Source: Methanobacteriota archaeon (GTDB lineage: Archaea > Halobacteriota > Methanosarcinia > Methanosarcinales > Methanosarcinaceae). From it: a stretch of 64,000 nucleotides of DNA. Location of the stretch: contig JAEWQJ010000005.1 of NCBI GenBank assembly GCA_023399215.1, positions 1 to 64,000 of the forward strand, written 5' to 3'. Every line of letters begins with the position of its first letter. The stretch's first letter is position 1. Below are positions 52,924 to 61,972 of this stretch, in pieces. The position numbers were made by a program, and so were the translations under genes. The notes beneath the pieces were generated by a model. It worked only from the letters and a program-made list of their open reading frames with translations. It ran no database searches and was not told the origin of the DNA.

Positions 52924-53247
52924 TCAAATTGAAAAAATGATACAAAGATTGAGGCTAAAAAGTGGTGATGGATTTATTAAACCTCTAAAGACGGAGTCCA
53001 CAAAATTTATTCCAGCCTTTATTTCTAAAGTTTCAATAGCCTTATCCTTGATCAAACTGTGAACTGTAATAAGTAACCTTTGAGCATACTTTGAATTATA
53101 TGCTTTAATAATTTCAATGTTTTTCGTTGTCATGGGATAGGTTTGACTTAATATAAAACTCGATTTATAGATTGGAATAAATATGCTTATTATTTTATTA
53201 ACCTTCTTTATATTGATAGAAGGATTTATGTAATATCGCGTTTTCAA
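52924..53247 (-). CDS. Hypothetical 107-residue protein, doubtful
   Basis: A complete frame from ATG 53247 (MKTRYYINPSINIKKVNKII start, LITVHSLIKDKAIETLEIKA mid). There is no domain I recognise, no good ribosome site, and the composition is AT-driven (Ile, Lys, Asn rich). It lies on the same strand and in the same scar as the preceding remnant, so it may be a decayed gene rather than a working one. Confidence 0.3.
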   Translation of the reverse strand: MKTRYYINPSINIKKVNKIISIFIPIYKSSFILSQTYPMTTKNIEIIKAYNSKYAQRLLITVHSLIKDKAIETLEIKAGINFVDSVFRGLINPSPLFSLNLCIIFSI

Positions 53248-53311
53248 CCATTTATCGTTATAAATTAAATATTTAATATACTGAGGTACTACGCGCTGGA
53301 GAAATCAAGAG

Positions 53312-53337
53312 GTTAACGTACTTTATGTACGAGTAAC
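53312..53337 (+). promoter_or_regulatory. Hairpin in the frhA leader
   Basis: GTTA-CGTAC (53312-53321) pairs with GTACG-TAAC (53327-53337) around a TTTAT loop, about 80 bases before the frhA start codon. It may be a leader hairpin or an operator. The leader contains no start codon likely to encode a peptide. Confidence 0.4.
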
Positions 53338-53416
53338 TTTCTTAGAATAATCGCACAGAGAGTGCCTTAACCACGGTACAGCCTAAATAACAACGAATCT
53401 AAAACGAGGCATACCA

Positions 53417-54787
53417 TTGACGAAAGTTGTAGAAATCTCTCCAACCACAAGACTTGAAGGCCACTCCAAGCTCACCCTGAAGGTAGATGACCAGGGTATT
53501 GTTGAGCGAGGAGACTGGCTTTCTATTACCCCGGTCAGGGGTATTGAAAAGCTCGCTATAGGTAAGACAATGGAACAGGTCCCGAAGATTGCTTCTCGGG
53601 TCTGCGGTATCTGTCCTATTGCCCACACCCTGGCAAGCACCGAGGCCATGGAGGCTTCGATTGGCTGCGAGATCCCCACGGACGCAAAACTCCTGAGGAC
53701 CATTCTCCATGCCGCGAACCGTATCCATAGCATCGCCCTGCACAACATCCTGATCCTCCCGGACTTTTATATTCCTGGGACGGAGAAGAAGTTTAACCTG
53801 TTCGCTAACGAGCAGCCTGCCAGGAGCGTCATGGCAAGAATTGTCCGCATCCGTGAGATCGGACAGACTATTGGAGCCATCGCAGGTGGCGAGGCGATCC
53901 ATCCATCCAATCCAAGGATCGGCGGGATGTACCACAATGTGAGTCCCAGGGCAAAGCAGAAAATGGCCGACCTGGCGAAAGAATGCCTTGTCCTTGTTCA
54001 CGAGCAGATGGAATTCATGCTTGATGTTATCAGGAACATGCAGAACAGGGAATTTGTCGAGGTCGCAGGCAAACAGATCCCACTTCCCAAGAAACTCGGG
54101 TACCATAACCAGGGAGTTATGGCCACAGCCTCTATGTACGGGTCATCCAGTCTGGACGATAATCCCACCTGGGATTTCGCTCGTTGGAAAGAAACCCGTC
54201 CATGGGACTGGTACATGGGTGAGGTAACAATTGATCTTGAGGACCCAAGTTACCCGATCGGAGGTACCACGAAGATCGGCACCAAAGCCAACCCCCAGAT
54301 GGAGGCTTGCACAGGTGTTCCGACCTACGACGGACAGCCGGTTGAGGTTGGTCCGAGGGCAAGGCTTGCTACATTCAAGAATTTCGATGAGAAGGGTACT
54401 TTCGCCCAGCACATCGCCAGGCAGATGGAATACCCAGACTGCTGCTACACCATCCTCAAGTGCCTTGACAACCTGAATACCTCGGGTAAGGTACTCGCCG
54501 ACCACATTCCTCAGGGAGATGGGTCCATGGGCTGGGCTTCGAACGAGGCACCGCGTGGGAGCAATATCCATCTTGCACGGGTGAAGGACGGGAAGGTGCT
54601 GTGGTATGACATGCTTGTGCCCACAACCTGGAATTTCCCTACCTGTAGCCGTGCTCTGACTGGGGCGCCCTGGCAGATTGCCGAGATGGTCGTCCGAGCT
54701 TATGACCCATGCGTTTCGTGCGCAACCCACATGATCGTGGTGGATGAGGAGGAAAAGATAGTCGCCCAGAAGCTCATGCAGTGGTGA
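53417..54787 (+). CDS. frhA: F420-reducing NiFe hydrogenase large (catalytic) subunit FrhA
   Basis: A 456-residue group 3a NiFe hydrogenase large subunit. The nickel is held by C63 and C66 in RVCGICPIAHTLAS and by C432 and C435 in DPCVSCATH. Maturation should cut after H438, releasing an 18-residue tail (ending KLMQW). With FrhG and FrhB it oxidises H2 and reduces coenzyme F420 in the cytoplasm. The start is TTG 53417 with GAGG 7 bases upstream. It heads the operon frhA-D-G-B. GC content and C-ending codons are clearly higher than in flanking DNA. Confidence 0.97.
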   Translation: MTKVVEISPTTRLEGHSKLTLKVDDQGIVERGDWLSITPVRGIEKLAIGKTMEQVPKIASRVCGICPIAHTLASTEAMEASIGCEIPTDAKLLRTILHAANRIHSIALHNILILPDFYIPGTEKKFNLFANEQPARSVMARIVRIREIGQTIGAIAGGEAIHPSNPRIGGMYHNVSPRAKQKMADLAKECLVLVHEQMEFMLDVIRNMQNREFVEVAGKQIPLPKKLGYHNQGVMATASMYGSSSLDDNPTWDFARWKETRPWDWYMGEVTIDLEDPSYPIGGTTKIGTKANPQMEACTGVPTYDGQPVEVGPRARLATFKNFDEKGTFAQHIARQMEYPDCCYTILKCLDNLNTSGKVLADHIPQGDGSMGWASNEAPRGSNIHLARVKDGKVLWYDMLVPTTWNFPTCSRALTGAPWQIAEMVVRAYDPCVSCATHMIVVDEEEKIVAQKLMQW

Positions 54788-54791
54788 AGGA

Positions 54792-55271
54792 ATGGAAACA
54801 CTGTACTCCGAGATTGTGGTGGCAGGTTGCGGTAATCCGCTCTTTGCGGACGATGGGTTCGGACCTGCAGTTGTGGAGAAACTCAAGGAGCTCAAACTTC
54901 CAGACAACGTCACGATCGTTGACGCAGGTCTTGGAGGTCCCCATTTTGTTTTTACTCTTCTCAACCCTGAGTCCACAAAGACTCTTATCATTGTGGATAT
55001 TGCGGACTTTGGTGGGGAACCCGGTGAGCTCAGGTGGCTCTCTGTTGATGAGCTTCCTGTGGGGAGCTATCGGGACGCCCACTCATGGGACCTGACCGAG
55101 CCGCTCCAGTACATTAAGGACGATATCCAAGTCCGTGTCCTTGCATGCCAGAAGAAATACGTTTCTTCTCCCGAGATGGTCATCGGGATTACAGACGAGG
55201 TACAGAGAGCCATTCCAGACGCTGTATCCGAGATACTGAAGGAAATCGGAGTGAACTATGGGACTGCTTAA
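54792..55271 (+). CDS. frhD: Hydrogenase maturation endopeptidase FrhD
   Basis: A 159-residue HyaD/HycI-type protease that removes the C-terminal tail of FrhA once nickel is in place. The fold is IVVAGCGNPLFADDGFGPAV with the nickel-probing Asp, then TIVDAGLGG and a His in DAHSWDLTEPLQYI. It begins 4 bases after frhA and overlaps frhG by 14 bases. Presence of frhD here marks this as the frh locus rather than the fre paralogue, which lacks it. Confidence 0.95.
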   Translation: METLYSEIVVAGCGNPLFADDGFGPAVVEKLKELKLPDNVTIVDAGLGGPHFVFTLLNPESTKTLIIVDIADFGGEPGELRWLSVDELPVGSYRDAHSWDLTEPLQYIKDDIQVRVLACQKKYVSSPEMVIGITDEVQRAIPDAVSEILKEIGVNYGTA

Positions 55272-56139
55272 CTCCATCAAGAAAGCCATGGGCAGGGAAG
55301 CCAAGCCCGTTCAGGTTGTGATGGAGAATAAGGCGGAAGCTACAAAGGAGAAAAAACCAGTGACAAATAAGATCAAGATCGGTCATGTACACATGAGCGG
55401 CTGCACCGGCTGCCTTGTGTCCCTGGCCGACAACAACTTAGGACTCATCAAGATCCTGGACGACTATGCCGACCTCGTATACTGCCTCACTCTTGCTGAC
55501 GTCCGACATATCCCAGAGATGGACGTTGCGCTCGTTGAGGGATCGGTCTGCTTACAGGACCATGAATCAGTGGAGGACATAAAGGAGACTCGGAAGAAGT
55601 CTAAGATCGTGGTAGCCCTCGGTTCCTGTGCATGCTACGGGAATATCACCCGGTTCAGCCGCGGCGGGCAGCACAACCAGCCACAGCACGAGTCTTACCT
55701 TCCAATAGGAGATCTCATCGACGTGGACGTCTACATCCCAGGATGCCCCCCGAGCCCGGAGCTTATAAGGAACGTCGCTGTCATGGCGTACCTGCTCCTT
55801 GAAGGGAACGAGGAACAGAAGGAGCTTGCAGGCAAGTACTTAAAGCCCCTCATGGACCTTGCGAAGCGCGGCACTTCCGGATGTTTCTGCGACCTTATGT
55901 ATGATGTGATCAACCAGGGCCTCTGCATGGGCTGTGGCACTTGCGCTGCATCCTGTCCAGTACACGCGATCACTCTTGAATTCGGGAAGCCTCAGGGTGA
56001 ACGTGACCTCTGCATTAAGTGCGGCTCCTGCTATGGCGCCTGCCCGAGGTCGTTCTTCAATTTAGATGTGATTCCTGAATTTGAGAACATCAACGAGATA
56101 ATTGCTAAAGCGCTTAAGGAAGGTGAGAGTGATGATTGA
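55258..56139 (+). CDS. frhG: F420-reducing hydrogenase small (FeS) subunit FrhG
   Basis: A 293-residue electron-transfer subunit. The proximal cluster site is HMSGCTGCLVSLAD (C49, C52) with later cysteines in GSCACYGNITR and PGCPPSPELIRN. A ferredoxin-like C-terminus carries CMGCGTCAASCPVHA and CIKCGSCYGACPR, for two more 4Fe-4S clusters. The first ~40 residues are a polar extension. ATG 55258 has GGAG 6 bases upstream and overlaps frhD; an internal ATG at 55321 is less supported. Confidence 0.96.
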   Translation: MGLLNSIKKAMGREAKPVQVVMENKAEATKEKKPVTNKIKIGHVHMSGCTGCLVSLADNNLGLIKILDDYADLVYCLTLADVRHIPEMDVALVEGSVCLQDHESVEDIKETRKKSKIVVALGSCACYGNITRFSRGGQHNQPQHESYLPIGDLIDVDVYIPGCPPSPELIRNVAVMAYLLLEGNEEQKELAGKYLKPLMDLAKRGTSGCFCDLMYDVINQGLCMGCGTCAASCPVHAITLEFGKPQGERDLCIKCGSCYGACPRSFFNLDVIPEFENINEIIAKALKEGESDD

Positions 56140-57007
56140 AGATCCGTATCTTGGCAAATACGTGACATGTGTTTCGGCACGGAGCACGGACAAAGAGATC
56201 CTCAAGAAAGCTCAGGACGGCGGAATCGCCACCGCTCTCATGGTCTATGCCCTTGAAGAAGGGTTCATTGACGGGACTATTGTTGCAGGCGAAGGAGAAA
56301 AACCCTGGCAGCCAAAGCCGGTAGTCGCAATGACCCGCGAGGACATCCTTAAGGCACGAGGAACAAAATACAATATCAGCCCCCAGATCTCCTGGCTCAA
56401 GGAGGCTACACGCTCCTTTGGTCTCGATAAGGTAGGGGTCACCGGTGTTTGCTGCCAGATGCAGGCGGTCAGGAAAACTCAGCTCTATCCCATCAATATG
56501 CGAGATGTCCCTGGCAAGGTTGCACTTACAGTAGGGCTTTTCTGCATGGAGAACTTCCCGTATAAGTCTTTGCAGAGCATTGTCGAGGACCATGCAGCTC
56601 AGAGCCTCGACTCCGTGAAGAAGATGGAGATCACTAAGGGCAAGTTCTGGGTCTATACCGAACGTGGGAACGTTGCCACTGTTCCACTCAAGGCAACCCA
56701 CAAGTACGAGCAGCCAGGCTGCCACGTTTGTCTTGACTATGTTTCTAATCTCGCCGACATTTCAACCGGCTCGGTTGGAAGCCCAGACGGCTGGTCTACG
56801 GTTTTCATCCGCACCAAAGTCGGAAACGAGATCTGGTCCAAGGCTGTTGCAGACGGCATTTTTGAGACAAAACCAATTGAGGACGTCAAACCCGGTCTCG
56901 ATCTCCTTCGGAAACTTGCGAAAGAGAAGATCGAAAAGAACCAGAAGACAGTTGAGGAGCGCAAGACTTTCGGCATCAACAAGGGGCTACGGAACCCTTA
57001 CGCCTAA
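56132..57007 (+). CDS. frhB: F420-reducing hydrogenase beta (F420-binding) subunit FrhB
   Basis: A 291-residue FrhB-family flavoprotein that passes hydride to F420. Seen are DPYLGKYVTCVSARSTDKEI, AQDGGIATALMVYALEEGFI, the KARGTKYNISPQISWLKEAT segment, GVTGVCCQMQAVRKT and CHVCLDYVSNLADISTGSVG, holding the conserved Cys of its 4Fe-4S cluster. ATG 56132 overlaps the frhG stop; GGTGAG precedes it. An upstream in-frame start at 56102 lies inside frhG and is less likely. Confidence 0.96.
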   Translation: MIEDPYLGKYVTCVSARSTDKEILKKAQDGGIATALMVYALEEGFIDGTIVAGEGEKPWQPKPVVAMTREDILKARGTKYNISPQISWLKEATRSFGLDKVGVTGVCCQMQAVRKTQLYPINMRDVPGKVALTVGLFCMENFPYKSLQSIVEDHAAQSLDSVKKMEITKGKFWVYTERGNVATVPLKATHKYEQPGCHVCLDYVSNLADISTGSVGSPDGWSTVFIRTKVGNEIWSKAVADGIFETKPIEDVKPGLDLLRKLAKEKIEKNQKTVEERKTFGINKGLRNPYA

Positions 57008-57110
57008 AACTCCTCTTTTTCGTCAGCAAAGCTATTGTGTTAGCTATGCTGAATACGGGGATGGGATTGGTTCTCATCCCCAAATTATGATTTCAGTGTA
57101 AGTGTATTGA

Positions 57111-57377
57111 AATTTCGGTGAAATTTTAATTGATTCTGTAGTTTTTTTACTATCAAAATGGAGTTTATCTTTTTTAATAGACGAGTTTTCACATTATTTT
57201 TTTCAAACTAAAACCAATGTCAACAGACACTGGGAACAGTACCTATACGTTTCTTGCATTATTTTTGCATTTGATGTTGCGGTAATCGGCCATATATTTT
57301 GTATTCCGGCATGCTATAGAATAGCATGGTTTAGAAAAGCATACCTTAGAGAGATACAGAAAAATAAGAAAGTATGA
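57111..57377 (+). other. 88-codon open frame lacking a start codon, in the post-frh spacer
   Basis: The plus strand stays open from 57111 to a TGA at 57375-57377, reading SLSFLIDEFSHYFFQTKTNV, NRHWEQYLYVSCIIFAFDVA, VIGHIFCIPACYRIAWFRKA in part. No ATG, GTG or TTG occurs in frame. It may be a remnant. It also contains the hairpin CATGCTAT (57310-57317) / ATAGCATG (57321-57328). No other gene is visible in 57008-57558. Confidence 0.25.
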
Positions 57378-57558
57378 ATGTCATAAACAGGCTAAAAAAC
57401 ACCAATAGAAAAAATTAATCTATTTTGCTCTATATTCAGGACTTCGAATTTACAGAACTTTCGGTACACTGCCAAATGCTGCTGTTTCTCTACTTTTCAG
57501 GCTTGTTTTCTGAAATAAACGTTGCTATAACCCATATAGCAGTGAATCAAAAATATTT

Positions 57559-58629
57559 CTAACATTCAAATAGAGAAGAGTAGCCTCTATTTTGCAGTTT
57601 CTTTTTTAATCCGTTATCTAACTTTGTTCCGCAAAGACTATGGACTTTAGAAAGCTGATCTTCATCTAAATTGCGGGCGCCTTCTAGGTTTGCTCCTTTA
57701 AGATCAGCGTGAGCAAGAACTGTTTCTTCAAAGCAAGCTTTTCTAAGATCAGTTCCTCTTAAATCAGCATTTTCAAGGTTAGCTCCCATAAATAAAGCAT
57801 TTTCAAGGTAGGCTCCTTCAAGGTGAGCAGATTCAAGGAAAGCTCCAATGAAGTTAGCATTTTCAAGATGAGCTCTTTCAAGGTGAGCCTCTCGAAGATA
57901 AGTTCTCCGTAAATCTAAACTATTAGGCTCTCCATACGAAAACATATAATTGCGCTTTTTAATAATATTAAGAATTGCTTTAATGTCTGTTGCCACCTGA
58001 TTTTTGAGTTTTCTTTCTAGTACTTCAGAATATTGACCATGCAGACTGCGTATACCTTTATATAGGTCAGTACAGGTATTCGTCTTTTCTAATGGTGAGT
58101 GTTGTCTAACATAAGCAGTTAAAATCTCCATAATGGGCCAGTAGTCTTCTTTGGACTCCTTAGAGATTCTTTCAAGGGCGTATATCCCGCCTAATCTAAT
58201 CTGCAGTTCTTTATCCCCTAATTGATTTACAGCCCGAGTAAAACGTTCAGTTATCTGGCCATCCTTAGCAGTTTTAAGGTTTCCCCAAGCAAAATAAAGA
58301 CTAATTAATACAGCACCCCCTCCTATGATTTGAGCTTGAGTAGTACGGTACTGATTCTCAAGAGTAGCTACTGTTGCGGAATTGTTTATATTAAAACTTG
58401 ATATTTGCTGATGAGGAAATAAATATAAAGACAAATAAATATGATAAAGTATGAATATAGAAGAGAGAAAAGTTAATGGGTGCTTTTTAATCGACTTATA
58501 AATATTTTTCACTTCATTTATTGCATTCGTTCTAATTTGTATTAGTTCATCCCATAGCTTATTTGGACTTTTTTTTATTTCTTCTATTAACTTATTTAAT
58601 TTTTTATTTCTTTCTTTTGTTGATATCAT
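57559..58629 (-). CDS. Membrane-anchored pentapeptide-repeat protein
   Basis: A 356-residue protein. Residues 1-~45 are charged; two hydrophobic segments follow (FLSSIFILYHIYLSLYLF and an IIGGGAVLISLYFAWG segment), and a helical region with QLGDKELQIRLGGIYALERI is typical of this family. Residues ~245-325 are pentapeptide repeats of the A(D/N)LXX type (LREAHLERAHLENANFIGAF, LENADLRGTDLRKACFEE). Such repeats fold as a right-handed quadrilateral helix, sometimes mimicking DNA. The gene is AT-rich with no operon partners, typical of accessory DNA. Function unknown. Confidence 0.85.
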   Translation of the reverse strand: MISTKERNKKLNKLIEEIKKSPNKLWDELIQIRTNAINEVKNIYKSIKKHPLTFLSSIFILYHIYLSLYLFPHQQISSFNINNSATVATLENQYRTTQAQIIGGGAVLISLYFAWGNLKTAKDGQITERFTRAVNQLGDKELQIRLGGIYALERISKESKEDYWPIMEILTAYVRQHSPLEKTNTCTDLYKGIRSLHGQYSEVLERKLKNQVATDIKAILNIIKKRNYMFSYGEPNSLDLRRTYLREAHLERAHLENANFIGAFLESAHLEGAYLENALFMGANLENADLRGTDLRKACFEETVLAHADLKGANLEGARNLDEDQLSKVHSLCGTKLDNGLKKKLQNRGYSSLFEC

Positions 58630-59398
58630 AATATCAATACGTAACTATGATTTTTAAATAAGTATTGATTAGAGTCTGTGTCTATCAGACTTGCAAGAAA
58701 TAACAGCAATTTCTTAGTGTTTAGTTTCTATAATTCTTATAGTCTCTATAATAGCTACTACAAAAATTACAATAGGAAGGAGTTCAGGAAACCGTACTCA
58801 AAATTCTGAGCCTCTTCATTAAGGCGAATTTGGTTTCTGTTCTCAGAATACCACTCGGGATGATTGTGTAGCCAACTGGCTCTCCATACTCCTTCTGATT
58901 TTCTGCTCCTTATCAAATTTAAACCTTTATGGCAATTCACTAATTCGTTTAGCATGGTTTGAAAAACCAAAATTAAGACAACCTTACTACCTAAGATAAT
59001 GACGAAATCGATAGTCAAAGGAGTGTGAGGTGAAAAGTACTTTCATTTCTTTGTGTCTGTTATTCGAAGAATATCATGTGTGTTTAGTGTTCTCCTTTAT
59101 AATACAACATGTCCTTATGATTTTATATGTGGCTGTGGAAAAACACGCTGTGCATGACTATATCCTTTTTCTTCTTTTTTGCCAGCGGCCGCCCGATATC
59201 TGCTGCTTTGCAGCATGCGGGCGTGGAAGGAAGTTTTCAGATGAGTTAGTTAAAAAGAAATTTGACAACTCCTTCAGAGTCAGTCATTTTATTGAATCCC
59301 TGGTACATTTATACAATAATTTATCTTAACAGTGTATTATTTGCGATGAAGACGGAAAGAAATGAAACACATTATTAGTATTATTTAGTATTATAAAT
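58630..59398. other. AT-rich spacer with two doubtful ORFs and a GC-rich hairpin
   Basis: Frames at 58767-59018 (minus, 83 codons, containing KSEGVWRASWLHNHPEWYSE) and 59030-59329 (plus, 99 codons) have no recognised domain or clear ribosome site. The minus one has protein-like composition and may be a remnant. At 59190-59223 a strong hairpin (CGCCCG and GCTGC arms with a TTT loop) stands out of the AT-rich background. Confidence 0.35.
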
Positions 59399-60865
59399 TT
59401 AGTAATTAGATATTTTTGCGACTTTATCATATATATTTCCAAAACCACGATGAAACATCGAAATCCATCGTGAATCATAAGTGCAGGGACCTGAATGAAA
59501 ACTTCTCATGATCTGAGTATCATTCCAATCCCATAGTCTTTGGGGGTTTTCATCAATATTTGGAGTGCTATCCCAATCACCCATTGGATAATAAAATGCC
59601 CCAACGAATTGCACAAACAGTGACCATATAATAAACACCCCAATAAGTCCAAATATTAAAAACTTCGAATATTTACGTGTTTCTTTTGATGCTTTGTTCA
59701 TATACAGCCCTAGGTATAAGGCAAGAACAGGCAAAATTCCAGTTAAATAACGGGGACCATAACAATGTCCTCCCCACCACCAGAAAAAAATACTGTATAC
59801 CATCATTTCAAGTATGCATGCTAAACCAAGAGCATAAAGGAAAAATCTAAGCTTTTCATTTGGAAGATCCTTTATTGTTAAATAGCCAAAAACTGAAAAC
59901 AAAAGTACTGGACTATATATGAATAATCCACGACTTGGACTAAACAGTAGCCCAACTAAACGAGAAAGAACTTCCCTATTTAACTCCATCCCATTACTTA
60001 AATTGGAATAACCACCCAAAAAACTACCAAAGTAATGAATATTATAAATTAAAAGAAAGCTGCCTGATAGGATTACTAAGACAAAATACCACTTTATATT
60101 TTCTTTATTCATCTTAAGAAAAATATATAATATTACAGGTAAAGCAAGGATCGAATCAGAAGGTCTATTTAATATATATAGCCCCGAAAGAAATCCTAAG
60201 AAAATATAATTTAATTTGTTTTCAAGGAATTCATTTTTAATTGTAATATAAATCATAGCGGCAAGGAGTAGTTCTACCATGCCGTGCTGCCAAAGAGCCT
60301 GACTACTTATTGTCCATGTATCGGTCCCAAAACCATAGATTAATGCTGAAATGATTCCGATTTTTTTATTTGTCAACTTTTTTATAGACAAATAAACGAA
60401 AATACAAGAAAGTGAAGCAATTGAAGACGCACTTAATTTTTCCATAATAAGCACAATAGATTGAAAACCTGGGTCAAACATATCTATTGGATAAGAGGAA
60501 GTTTTTAGCAAGATATATGTAAATAAGTACAAAGGCGTGATTATTAAAGGAGTAACTATTGGGTATTGTGATAAGTAATGGCCATCAATTTGTCTAAACA
60601 TATATGGATTATTAAGTGTCTCAATATACGCTCCGAAGCTATCTAAGTTCACACAATGGTGCTCCAAAATACAAAACGGCAATAGAGATGTAGGAAGGGT
60701 ATCCCCACTAATGATTGATCTCATATTTAGGTTATAAACTAAAAAAAATAATGTGAACAAAAAAATTAATTCATGCTTGCGTACAAGCATTCTGAGGCAA
60801 TTTTGTAACGGATTTAAAATTCTATTAAATTCCGATACTTTTCTTGCGTTTAATGTGAATTTCAT
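59399..60865 (-). CDS. GT39/ArnT-like polytopic glycosyltransferase-family membrane protein
   Basis: A 488-residue protein with ~11 hydrophobic segments. The first loop SGDTLPTSLLPFCILEHHCV, the YLSQYPIVTPLIITPLYLFT segment and later LNRPSDSILALPVILYIFLK, FSPSRGLFIYSPVLLFS and FWWWGGHCYGPRYLTGILPV fit the dolichyl-P-sugar GT-C superfamily. It would transfer a sugar from a lipid carrier outside the membrane. It is AT-rich and isolated from the main glycan genes, so probably acquired. ATG 60865 lies after an A/T-rich upstream. Confidence 0.75.
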   Translation of the reverse strand: MKFTLNARKVSEFNRILNPLQNCLRMLVRKHELIFLFTLFFLVYNLNMRSIISGDTLPTSLLPFCILEHHCVNLDSFGAYIETLNNPYMFRQIDGHYLSQYPIVTPLIITPLYLFTYILLKTSSYPIDMFDPGFQSIVLIMEKLSASSIASLSCIFVYLSIKKLTNKKIGIISALIYGFGTDTWTISSQALWQHGMVELLLAAMIYITIKNEFLENKLNYIFLGFLSGLYILNRPSDSILALPVILYIFLKMNKENIKWYFVLVILSGSFLLIYNIHYFGSFLGGYSNLSNGMELNREVLSRLVGLLFSPSRGLFIYSPVLLFSVFGYLTIKDLPNEKLRFFLYALGLACILEMMVYSIFFWWWGGHCYGPRYLTGILPVLALYLGLYMNKASKETRKYSKFLIFGLIGVFIIWSLFVQFVGAFYYPMGDWDSTPNIDENPQRLWDWNDTQIMRSFHSGPCTYDSRWISMFHRGFGNIYDKVAKISNY

Positions 60866-60900
60866 TTTTTATCTCAACCAATAGTCGGTTATATTCCATT

Positions 60901-61034
60901 GGTAGTATAGCAAATTTGCTGCAAAACTACAAAATTTTTAGCAGTCCTGGAGTTAAAAATTCAATATTATGAGATCAATTGTATCTACTGTTAAATGTTG
61001 GGCTTCAAACCTACAGCAAATTCACTATACTGCC
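60901..61034. mobile_element. Small inverted-repeat element (~134 bases)
   Basis: AGTATAGCAAATTTGCTG at 60904-60921 and its near-complement CAGCAAATTCACTATACT at 61014-61031 agree at 16 of 18 positions; similarity extends to GGYAGTATAG at both ends. The small size suggests a MITE relic or a long RNA hairpin. The rest of 61035-61437 is AT-rich without a gene. Confidence 0.45.
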
Positions 61035-61437
61035 TTAATTCAGTTATATCAGGGCTAGTTTGCTTTTTCCAACGTTAAATTGTTTAAAATTTCTCAACTC
61101 GCAGTATAAAAGGGCCTATACATAACTACAATTTTACTAAATTTAATTTTATTATAAGTATGTTGGTCCAAATAAAGTTTCCTCCGTTTCTATAAATTTC
61201 TGTAGAACTATGAGTTTTTGCAATAGAACCAGATTAAATGCCTGAGTTTTATTAAAGAGTCTGGTAACTATGTGTATATGCAGGAGTTGAATTCCATTAT
61301 ATTTTTAGATCCTTAAACGTTAAATAGAGATCCAGATAAACAATTTATCATTAACGAAGTAAGCCATGCTCGGTATTTGAGAAAAAACCAGGGGGTGTTT
61401 TAATGGTTCAAAAGTTAAATGATAGAGTGGTGGGATT

Positions 61438-61695
61438 ATGGTATTAGTCAGTAAGAGATGGATTTTAGATAATGTTCAAATGTTGTACTGCTCCAGTGGA
61501 GTACTTGACCTTGAAGATATCAAGGATTTCAAGGGACCTAAAGAGGGTTTTGAAACAAATCTGAGCCATATTGAAAAGCTGGAAGTAGAGAAAGGGGAAA
61601 GAAGGGAAACGTTCCATGTCCTTATTCCTGGCGGGTTTGGATGGGCTGAAGCGTTTCCTTTCACTGCGTACCCCGAAGAAACTGACGAATATTAA
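61438..61695 (+). CDS. Conserved-looking hypothetical protein, 85 residues
   Basis: A small soluble protein from ATG 61438: MVLVSKRWILDNVQMLYCSS, then GVLDLEDIKDFKGPKEGFET and a Gly-rich HVLIPGGFGWAEAFPFTAYP end. GGTGGG lies 4-5 bases before the ATG, and codon use is normal for the genome, so it is probably a real gene. No family recognised. It is followed by AT-rich repeats (AAAATAAAAGGAATAAATT, 61765-61825). Confidence 0.6.
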   Translation: MVLVSKRWILDNVQMLYCSSGVLDLEDIKDFKGPKEGFETNLSHIEKLEVEKGERRETFHVLIPGGFGWAEAFPFTAYPEETDEY

Positions 61696-61972
61696 ATGTG
61701 TAAAGGATATCGGATGTTAAAACCAAATAACTGTGGAAAAAGATCGGCTACGATGGGCACAAAAAAATAAAAGGAATAAATTAAAATAAAAAGAATATAT
61801 TAAAATAAAAGGAATAAATTAAGCGTTTTCTTACACTCTTCTTCTTGCTTTTCTATTTGTCTTACTCACTTTATTTCCATCTTGAATAGAAACATTGCTT
61901 GCATAGAAACATTTATACTGATGCCAGCTAACAAAACAATTGAACAATTTAACCAAAACTGATTACCAAAAC

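Noticed and set aside
53399..54991. Long minus-strand ORFs antisense to frhA and frhD
   Set aside because: Typical shadows in GC-richer coding DNA with strong codon bias; the plus-strand genes are certain.
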